In this document: piece after piece, positions 57,701-64,000 of the stretch
How the letters are laid out: every line of letters begins with the position of its first letter
How positions within the stretch are numbered: the stretch's first letter is position 1
From: an uncultured Colwellia sp.
GTDB lineage: Bacteria; Pseudomonadota; Gammaproteobacteria; Enterobacterales; Alteromonadaceae
Assembly (NCBI GenBank): GCA_913062815.1
Contig: CAJXWZ010000004.1
Location: 62,001 to 126,000, forward strand
Reading direction: 5' to 3'
DNA: 64,000 nucleotides
Notes under the pieces: model-generated
What the model was told of the DNA's origin: nothing
The model's database searches: none
What the model saw: only the letters and a program-made list of their open reading frames with translations
Program-made: the position numbers and the translations under genes

Positions 57701-58303
57701 AAGCAACAAACACCTGTACAACTTAGTGCCAAACTGCCGGTTAAAAAGACTTCAAACGGCTACTATTTAATTTATTATCGTAGCTCTAGTGCTAAAGCCA
57801 AAGACCTTTTTACTTTGTACTTATCACAGTTATTTATTCAAGTTTGGCAGCAACAAAACTTAGCGACTACTGGTGATGCGGACATGCCACTCACCCGTGT
57901 CGAAGGCAGTCGTGGCTATTATTTTAATGCTAAATCACAACAGGTTGAGCAATATGTTACGAGTGATATTGAAAACGCCCCTATGAAACTAAATAATTTA
58001 TTGCAAGCATTCCAACACGGACAACGCCAAGCATTACTGGTCAATGGCGAACTAGCACAACTGGTGTTTAAAAAATCTCGCGGTAAGCTAATTGAAATGA
58101 CTCAAGCGCGATTTGAACAGTTTTGGTATGGCACTAGCAATCAATTATCTGATGTTATTAAACCTTTTGGTGCAGACCCTTATATTCAATATTTTTGGCC
58201 TAAATGTCCGGAAATATCTGAAATATTGCCCCATGTAACTGCTTTATATCAAGGTGTATATGACGATGTCACTAAAGTGAGTAAAAAGGCAGTAAGCGCA
58301 TGA
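54794..58303 (+). CDS. recC: Exodeoxyribonuclease V subunit RecC
   Basis: Chi-recognition and scaffold subunit of RecBCD, 1169 residues. The N-terminus matches RecC (VQNAGMQHWLNLAIAKERGI, ALPAQFLWQ), and FCSMLPMRSIPFKIIAILGLNDGDYPRQ is the conserved dead-helicase/pin region. The start is a TTG (MINLYPANKMENL) with a weak AGG upstream. It overlaps recB by 4 bp. The ptrA protease gene that separates recC and recB in E. coli is absent. Confidence 0.95.
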   Translation: MINLYPANKMENLLLLLNKISEVSPLGVFNQEVIIVQNAGMQHWLNLAIAKERGISMNIHYALPAQFLWQTIRALASNDKVPEQSPYSREVLTWRIYALLASELVLADDDFSATTNYWLKSEDNTAYSNQANLKRYQLAVQMADLYEQYLIFRPQWLDAWQRGDFSIAAANDNVWQAKLWQHLIGQLPYNPIELLNDAVANIKQKLIDTPLLLPKRLSFFGINSMAPMWLSFINALSEHIEVDFFHLNPCFSYWGDLISEKQAMKRLSHWSEHVADEHLFVGNPLLANLGQQGREFLALLQDVSTINVEIFIKANSESNNQNNKKNKLLHCLQDDILALEDGTKAPKKHIDDSITIVSCHSALREVQALHDYLLHQFNDAEDANDRLTPKDVLVMCPQIEKYAPYVNAVFTRGWQELNDEVPPLPCSIADRSAKDSDPLVCAFSELLTLPDSRFQVSQVLSFIRLPAIANKFCINNDDLEKITLWLEQASVHWGRNQQHKAQILGDSVNDSFTWQSGLSRLLQGFAYSDHDSIFQTQLLLSAVEGEDAITLGRLCLFIEQLQLFTLQLNTPRTAIQWQNYLLAQIDLLFARQGLFAADIDNVERNQQLASQIDNSIAIIEQAIAALVEYCHHAHFEEKIDLAIVVDFLNHHFSQGDSSRQFMIGQVTFCSMLPMRSIPFKIIAILGLNDGDYPRQRQALGFDLMAQMPANLGDRSLRGDDRYLFLEALISARQALYLSYQGRNIKNNTQKQPSLVLKELLDYLAKAYGWQSEAQLSEIKANEAGQVKQIPMQAFSEANYSDNRILPPSFDANWLKIVENKHEITIANTSLILDDEIDISSITTMALVSFFQHPSRRFAQQSLSLYLDNEVVDLSDVEPFSVDHLSSYLLKQDLLTASLLPERDVSVDRINDVLQQAKSSGKFPDQPSTQAYFDTWLEDTTQFSDEIKSNDCDNPQYIDCQITLQATSNSKQQTPVQLSAKLPVKKTSNGYYLIYYRSSSAKAKDLFTLYLSQLFIQVWQQQNLATTGDADMPLTRVEGSRGYYFNAKSQQVEQYVTSDIENAPMKLNNLLQAFQHGQRQALLVNGELAQLVFKKSRGKLIEMTQARFEQFWYGTSNQLSDVIKPFGADPYIQYFWPKCPEISEILPHVTALYQGVYDDVTKVSKKAVSA

Positions 58304-61300
58304 CCAATAAACTAAATTGCCCTGAGTACACTTTAAGAAACCTAGATTCAGCAACTATTGAGTTAACTGGACGACATTTGATTGAAGCCAGTGCGGGTAC
58401 AGGTAAAACCTATAATATTACCCGCATTTATTTACGGCTATTACTTGAACGTGAGTTAAAAGTTGAACAAATATTATTAATGACCTTCACTAAGGACGCT
58501 ACCCAAGAGCTCAAAGGTAGGATAGATGTTTTTATTCGTGATGCGTTAAATAATTGGCCTGAGTTATGTGAAAATGATAGTTACTTTAAGGCTATTGATC
58601 AAAGAGTTAGCCGAGAGAAAATTTTATTCTTGCTAAAGCGTGCTTTGCTGTTTTTAGATGAAGCCGCTATTTTTACCATTCACGGATTTTGTCAAAGAAC
58701 CATAACCCAGCATGCTTTTGCCACAGGTTTACCCTTTAACGCCACTATGTCTGCAAGTAGTCATGATTTAGTCTTAACCGCTGTTCAAGATTGGTATCGA
58801 CAGCTAGCAAAGAGCAACAGTGAAGGTTTTAGTTTAGTAACACAATTTTGGTCTACGCCTAATGGTTTTATTAGTAGTTTTTCAAAAGCTATTTCCCACA
58901 GACATAAACTGACCTTAGTAGATGTACAAAGCATTGTTAACACGTTTATTTTGTTAGCGAAACAAGCAAGACAAGCCATTATTGACAATGAACCACTAAT
59001 CGCTCAGGGCTTAATTGCCCATAAAAAAGTAGATGAGACTCAAACGCGTACTAATGAATTACAAAAATTACTTAGCTGGCTAAACCAAATAAGTGCAAGC
59101 GAAGATGAAACGAGTTTGCTCAATGCGATTTCTACACCAATGCCAGATTATTTGTTAAATGGTAATCGACATCCTAAAGCTTTCAAATCACAACTTACTA
59201 GTGTGTTGGCTGGTGCAAAAGACATTAAAGCTAAAGTTAACAACTTGCACAAAGACATTAATAAAGCTAAAGCGTATCAAGTGGTATGCTCGGCGATATA
59301 TCAAATTCGTCAGCAAGTCATTGATTCAAAGCAGCAACTAAATACCCTAGATTTTGACGATCTTATACATGCCTTAGCTACTTGTCTGCAAACTGAAGAA
59401 AACAATCATTTGGCTCAAACATTATTAGCACAATTCCCCGTTGCATTAATTGATGAGTTTCAAGATACAGATCCTCAACAGTTTTCCATTTTGCAAAATA
59501 TATATTTTGCAAACGAAACACTTTCGGCGCAACAAAGTAATAAGCCAGCAAGCGCTTTATATTTAATTGGCGATCCAAAACAAGCTATTTATGGTTTTCG
59601 CGGTGGCGATATCTTCGCCTATTTAAACGCAAGAAGTGATTGCCAGTTTCATTGGCTTATGGATACCAATTGGCGCTCTACACCACAGATGATTGATGCC
59701 TATAATCAGCTTTTCCTTTTCGCTAAGCAGGATGGTATTACCGATAATAGTCAAAGTTCGCAGTCGGTATTTGGTTATGGTATTGACTATCAAGTAGTGC
59801 ACGCAGGTAAAGCTAGTAAACAAACAAATGAAATAAAGGACAGCAATAAAGCATTACAACTGATCCACTTTTGCCCTGAAAGCGGCAGCCTTGAAGAAAA
59901 AGTAAAACAATCGACTCGGCCATTAATGGCAAGGTGGTGTGCAAATAAAATTATTGAGCTGTTTAAAACTGAAAAGGTAAAACCACAAGATATTGCCATT
60001 TTAGTGCGTGATGGCAGCGAGGCAAGAGATATTAAACAAGCTTTGCTTAATGCTAATTTAGCCAGTGTATTTTTATCTGACCGTGCTAATTTATTTCATA
60101 GCTTACAAGCAGCTCAGCTAATTTCGTTATTAAAGGGCATTTTAGTACCAGAAGATGAACGTTTGTATTTAAGTGCCTTGGCTTGTGGCTTATTGGGGTA
60201 TAACAGCCAAAAATTATATTCCTTACAGCAAAATGAAACAGCCTATCAAGCATTAAAACTTTGTTTCATTGATTATAAGTCTCAATGGCAGCGTCAGGGC
60301 TTTATCACTATGGCGATTAATTTAATGCACCAGCATTTTGATTTTTCTTCATTTAGTTCAATCAGTGATAAAGATCGTGCCTTAACAAACTTATTACATT
60401 TATTTGAAATATTGCAATCTGCTAGTCAAAGGATATTAGACCCGCAAGCATTAGTGTATTGGTTTGAACAACAATGTAAATTAGATAGTCCAGAAGCCGT
60501 TAATGAACTCGAAACAGAACAACGACTTGAAAGTGATGGCAATCTGATCCGTATTGTTACTCAACATGGCGCAAAAGGGCTGGAGTATCCCGTGGTTTTC
60601 ATTCCTTTTGCAACCAGACATAAAGATCCGCTTAAATTTGGCAATAAAAACCTTAGCTATCTTGAGTATCATGATGCAAAAGGACAGTTATGTCTTAGTT
60701 TAGATGGTGATGAACAAGCAAAAAGGTATATGGCCGAAGAGGCTTATGCTGAAAGCATTCGTTTATTATATGTTGCCATTACCCGAGCAGAAAATCGTTG
60801 CTACTTGCTATCAACATCATTTGATAAATACGCATTATCTCCATTAGGCAAAGCCTTGCAATGGCAAAATGAACAAGATATCAGTAAAAGCTTGCAGTCA
60901 TTAGCCTTAACATCAACACAAGCAATTAATTATGAGCAAATATATTTTGATAGTATTGCTGTAAAAAGCTTTGATTCGCTGCAGGCAGAGTCTCAGTTAA
61001 CACAACTTGCAGCCAGTACCTTCAAAGGCAAGATTGAACGTGATTGGTGGCTTAGTTCGTTCTCTGCGTTAAGTAGAAACATTCGCCATGGCGGGGTTTC
61101 TACACCTGATAGAGATTCGATGGAGCATGTTGGCCATGATAGCATGCTCAACCATACGACAAAGCCACAATTACGATTTGAACTAGCGAAGGGCGCACAT
61201 AGCGGTAATTTATTACATGATATTTTAGAGCACAGTCACTTTATTCGCTTAGATGACAGTGCGAACAATTGGCGCGAGAGCATCAAATGGCCCTTGGTTA

Positions 61301-62001
61301 AATATGGAGAACTAACCGAGGGCTTTGCACTAGATGATTTAATTTCATGGTTAGATGAAATCATAACCGCGCCATTATGTGATACAAGCGCTCATTCTGC
61401 AGAGCAAGTCGATTATTTTTGTCTAAATTCTATTGAAAGTGGCAAAACATTACGTGAAAGTGAGTTTTATTTTCCCATGGAGCAAGCATCAATATCTCAA
61501 TTAGAGAAATTGCTAACCGATCACCGAAATCTATCATCAAGCTCAAATTCACCGAACACAACTAATGCTAATACCGTTCGATTACCGAGTTATAAAGCCC
61601 TAAAAGGTATGATGCATGGTTTCATTGATCTTATCTTTGAGTATGAAGGTAAATATTATGTTTGTGATTATAAATCTAGTCATTTAGGAGACACGTTATC
61701 GGCATATCAACACGAAGATCTGCGCCTTAATATCGAGAAGAATTATTACGATTTACAATACCTTATTTACAGCCTTGCGTTACATCGTTATTTAGCTGAA
61801 CAAATTAGTGATTATGATGCTGAAGTTCACTTTGGTGGTGTTTTTTATCTTTACCTACGTGGCATGAGCAATGATAAAAGCTCACGTGGTACTGGTGTTT
61901 ATTATCGCAATATTACCGAACAGGAATTAAATAGTTTAGATGAGATCTTTAAAGGACAATCTACCAGTGAGATGACTCACTCAACTGAAGGTAGATGTTA
62001 A
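58300..62001 (+). CDS. recB: Exodeoxyribonuclease V subunit RecB
   Basis: Slow 3'-5' helicase and nuclease subunit, 1233 residues. UvrD-type motifs: Walker A SAGTGKT (31-37), DEFQDTDPQQF, GDPKQAIYGFRGGD, and motif VI LLYVAITRAENR. The C-terminal nuclease has Asp1110 (GFIDLIF), Asp1123 and Lys1125 (CDYKSS), equivalent to the E. coli active site. Its stop overlaps the recD start. Confidence 0.96.
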   Translation: MTNKLNCPEYTLRNLDSATIELTGRHLIEASAGTGKTYNITRIYLRLLLERELKVEQILLMTFTKDATQELKGRIDVFIRDALNNWPELCENDSYFKAIDQRVSREKILFLLKRALLFLDEAAIFTIHGFCQRTITQHAFATGLPFNATMSASSHDLVLTAVQDWYRQLAKSNSEGFSLVTQFWSTPNGFISSFSKAISHRHKLTLVDVQSIVNTFILLAKQARQAIIDNEPLIAQGLIAHKKVDETQTRTNELQKLLSWLNQISASEDETSLLNAISTPMPDYLLNGNRHPKAFKSQLTSVLAGAKDIKAKVNNLHKDINKAKAYQVVCSAIYQIRQQVIDSKQQLNTLDFDDLIHALATCLQTEENNHLAQTLLAQFPVALIDEFQDTDPQQFSILQNIYFANETLSAQQSNKPASALYLIGDPKQAIYGFRGGDIFAYLNARSDCQFHWLMDTNWRSTPQMIDAYNQLFLFAKQDGITDNSQSSQSVFGYGIDYQVVHAGKASKQTNEIKDSNKALQLIHFCPESGSLEEKVKQSTRPLMARWCANKIIELFKTEKVKPQDIAILVRDGSEARDIKQALLNANLASVFLSDRANLFHSLQAAQLISLLKGILVPEDERLYLSALACGLLGYNSQKLYSLQQNETAYQALKLCFIDYKSQWQRQGFITMAINLMHQHFDFSSFSSISDKDRALTNLLHLFEILQSASQRILDPQALVYWFEQQCKLDSPEAVNELETEQRLESDGNLIRIVTQHGAKGLEYPVVFIPFATRHKDPLKFGNKNLSYLEYHDAKGQLCLSLDGDEQAKRYMAEEAYAESIRLLYVAITRAENRCYLLSTSFDKYALSPLGKALQWQNEQDISKSLQSLALTSTQAINYEQIYFDSIAVKSFDSLQAESQLTQLAASTFKGKIERDWWLSSFSALSRNIRHGGVSTPDRDSMEHVGHDSMLNHTTKPQLRFELAKGAHSGNLLHDILEHSHFIRLDDSANNWRESIKWPLVKYGELTEGFALDDLISWLDEIITAPLCDTSAHSAEQVDYFCLNSIESGKTLRESEFYFPMEQASISQLEKLLTDHRNLSSSSNSPNTTNANTVRLPSYKALKGMMHGFIDLIFEYEGKYYVCDYKSSHLGDTLSAYQHEDLRLNIEKNYYDLQYLIYSLALHRYLAEQISDYDAEVHFGGVFYLYLRGMSNDKSSRGTGVYYRNITEQELNSLDEIFKGQSTSEMTHSTEGRC

Positions 62002-63989
62002 TGACACAAATGTACCAAAATTTTAATCAAGTAAAACAAGCCATTGCCGACATTGAAGCCATTGACTATTTTTTCGCGAAAGAGCTGCTGTTTTCTCTTT
62101 CTGCTGAGCAACCGCTACCTCAGGCTGAAGAGCAGTTTATTATGCACCTTGGCTTGGCCTTAAGTGTAAGTTTACGTAATGGCAATACCTGTTTACCTTT
62201 AGATGCTATAGCCAATAGTCATTGGGCGTATACGGTTGATGAAAATGGACAAACTGCACATGTAGGCTTTAAATTTCCAGACAAAATAGCAATGTCTAGC
62301 TTATTAACAAAACTTGATTTAACAGCAAAAGCAAACAAGCTGATAGTGCATTCGCTCGATAATATTTATATTCGCAGGTATTTTCAATTTGAATCCGAGT
62401 TAGTTGAAAGTATTCAGCAGCGCATAAATACTAAATCGTTATTCCTACCTGAGCAAATCAGTGAGATTGTCAGGCAATTATTTCCTGCGGTAGCTAGTGA
62501 GTCGCATTTAGATGATGAAAAAGAACTCGACTGGCAAAAAATAGCCGTAGCTAATGCTATTAATAAAAATTTTGCAGTTATAGCGGGTGGCCCCGGCACA
62601 GGTAAGACCTACACAGTCACTAAATTATTGGCTGCAATGCTTATGCTGCGCAACCTTACTAGCGATAAAAACGTGCAAGGCGCTAACAAATTTGATATTG
62701 CACTTGTTGCACCAACAGGCAAAGCCGCACAACGATTGTCTGAGTCTATAATAAAAGCCATTGCTGGCTTTAAAGGACTGATAGCCGATAGTGTTTTAGC
62801 GGATATGCCTACACAAGCTAGCACCATTCATCGTTTATTGGGTGTTATACCTAATAGCCCTAATTTCAAACATAATGGCGATAACTTATTAAGTTGTGAT
62901 GTTTTGCTAGTTGATGAGGTGTCTATGGTTGATTTACCTATGATGACGCGCTTATTCAGGGCACTAAAACCAGAGTGCAAAATTATTTTGCTTGGTGATG
63001 CCGATCAATTACCCTCCGTTGCTGTTGGCTGTGTTTTAGCTGATATAGCTCCGCGACCACACCGTGGTTTCAGCGAGGACAATCTACATTATCTAGCTCA
63101 AATTTGCGCTATATCAGCTAAACAACTACAAAATACACTAACCCAGTGTAATACCATCACGGCAAACAATAGTGATCACTTAAGCTTGTTAGTTAAAAGT
63201 CGTCGTTTTGATGGCGAAGGTGGTATTGGCGTTTTGGCCAACCATGTCATTAAAGGTAAAGCTAATGCTAGTTGGGATTTATTAGCAGCATCGATAGTTA
63301 AAGAGGCTTCTGCAAACAGGCTTTCTACTACCGAGAAAAAACTAAATCAGCTTTCATTGGCAAGCAATAATCTTCAAGCGTGGTTAGCTCCTTTAGTGGA
63401 GAAATATTACCAAGGCCTTTCACAGTGTAACTCCATTGAACAAGCCTTTAGATTACTGGCCAAATTTCGTGTACTTTGCGTTACTCGCCAAGGTGAATTT
63501 GGTGTCGATGCGGTTAATAATTTAATAAGAGAGCAAGTAACTGGCAAGGTGTCTTCGCAACACACTCAAGGTCAAAATTTAACTTATCACGGTATGCCAA
63601 TAATGATCAGTGTTAATGATTATCGTCTAGGACTGTTCAATGGCGATATCGGTCTGCTTTGGCGCACAGATGACGGACATTTAATGGCATTTTTTGAAAC
63701 CGTTCAACAGGAACAGTCAGACACGCTGAGTTATAGAATGTTTCTTCCTTCACGTCTGCCTCGATATGATAGTGTATACGCCATGACTATCCATAAAACC
63801 CAGGGGAGTGAATTTGAACACGTTGCCATGGTTTTACCTAAGCAAAGTGAACATCAGTTACTTTCACGAGAACTTCTATATACAGGAATAACGCGTGCAA
63901 AACGGCATTTAACCATTGCCAGCAATAAATCTACCTGGAAATTTGCTGTCAATAGCGCCATGAAGCGACATTCTGGATTAATGCTTTGA
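62001..63989 (+). CDS. recD: Exodeoxyribonuclease V subunit RecD
   Basis: Fast 5'-3' helicase of RecBCD, 662 residues from the ATG at 62001. That ATG overlaps the recB stop as TAATG and lies 9 bases after GAAGG; an ATG at 61995 would add two residues with poor spacing. Motifs: Walker A GGPGTGKTYTVTKL, LLVDEVSMVDLPMM, GDADQLPSV, HKTQGSEFEHV and YTGITRAKRHL. A Gln/Asn-rich stretch near 370-400 is longer than in E. coli. The gene ends 11 bp before the window edge. Confidence 0.95.
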   Translation: MTQMYQNFNQVKQAIADIEAIDYFFAKELLFSLSAEQPLPQAEEQFIMHLGLALSVSLRNGNTCLPLDAIANSHWAYTVDENGQTAHVGFKFPDKIAMSSLLTKLDLTAKANKLIVHSLDNIYIRRYFQFESELVESIQQRINTKSLFLPEQISEIVRQLFPAVASESHLDDEKELDWQKIAVANAINKNFAVIAGGPGTGKTYTVTKLLAAMLMLRNLTSDKNVQGANKFDIALVAPTGKAAQRLSESIIKAIAGFKGLIADSVLADMPTQASTIHRLLGVIPNSPNFKHNGDNLLSCDVLLVDEVSMVDLPMMTRLFRALKPECKIILLGDADQLPSVAVGCVLADIAPRPHRGFSEDNLHYLAQICAISAKQLQNTLTQCNTITANNSDHLSLLVKSRRFDGEGGIGVLANHVIKGKANASWDLLAASIVKEASANRLSTTEKKLNQLSLASNNLQAWLAPLVEKYYQGLSQCNSIEQAFRLLAKFRVLCVTRQGEFGVDAVNNLIREQVTGKVSSQHTQGQNLTYHGMPIMISVNDYRLGLFNGDIGLLWRTDDGHLMAFFETVQQEQSDTLSYRMFLPSRLPRYDSVYAMTIHKTQGSEFEHVAMVLPKQSEHQLLSRELLYTGITRAKRHLTIASNKSTWKFAVNSAMKRHSGLML

Positions 63990-64000
63990 TTTATACCTAT

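Overview
This is a low-GC gammaproteobacterial chromosome segment. Operon orders (fabD-fabG-acpP-fabF-pabC-mltG-...-tmk-holB-pilZ-tatD, tesA/ybbA-ybbP, aroH-ppsR/ppsA, sbcD-sbcC, recC-recB-recD) and protein sequences point to a marine Alteromonadales member, most likely Colwelliaceae (Colwellia or Thalassotalea type); this assignment is an inference. Genes are tightly packed. No tRNA, rRNA, CRISPR array, insertion sequence or prophage was seen.

Layout. 1-9039: the 3' part of a fatty-acid synthesis operon (fabD cut by the window edge), then pabC and mltG, then two extra genes (a dienelactone-hydrolase-like protein and a GNAT acetyltransferase), then a divergent tmk, holB, pilZ and a TatD-family nuclease. 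9040-9490: a 450-bp gap holding a candidate 44-codon minus-strand gene with its own terminator. 9491-17756: a CPA2 antiporter, tesA divergent from ybbA-ybbP, an AI-2E-type permease, an LprI-like secreted protein, YciI and YciB.

18089-37297 is the accessory heart of the window, a signalling supercluster all on the plus strand. A truncated hemoglobin is followed by a complete Che2/F7-like chemosensory operon: STAS, cheY, cheA, two cheW genes, an 1175-residue soluble receptor, cheR, cheD and cheB. The receptor fuses a neuroglobin/flavohemoglobin-like globin to five PAS repeats, a HAMP-like region and an MCP tip, and ends in a CheR-tethering tail. The operon continues without a clear break into a minimal membrane MCP, an HsbA-like STAS protein, an HsbR-like REC-PP2C-kinase, a response regulator with an unrecognised output region, a soluble PAS hybrid histidine kinase and a REC-GGDEF-Hpt diguanylate cyclase. 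A coherent model (inference) is a gas/redox-sensing array tied to a partner switch and a c-di-GMP phosphorelay. Three proteins in the cluster end in the same acidic-ELF tail and the receptor ends in EEF. Two mini-ORFs interlock with the cheR, cheD and cheB start and stop codons.

37510-64000 returns to housekeeping functions: a low-molecular-weight phosphatase, a DUF1801 protein, aroH, ppsR divergent from ppsA, a GGDEF-EAL protein, ybaK, sbcDC, an EamA transporter, slyD, an exported amidohydrolase, a second EamA transporter and recCBD. TTG starts with good ribosome-binding sites or tight stop/start overlaps are frequent (pilZ, tatD, the hybrid kinase, the diguanylate cyclase), with further TTG starts at the first EamA gene and recC.
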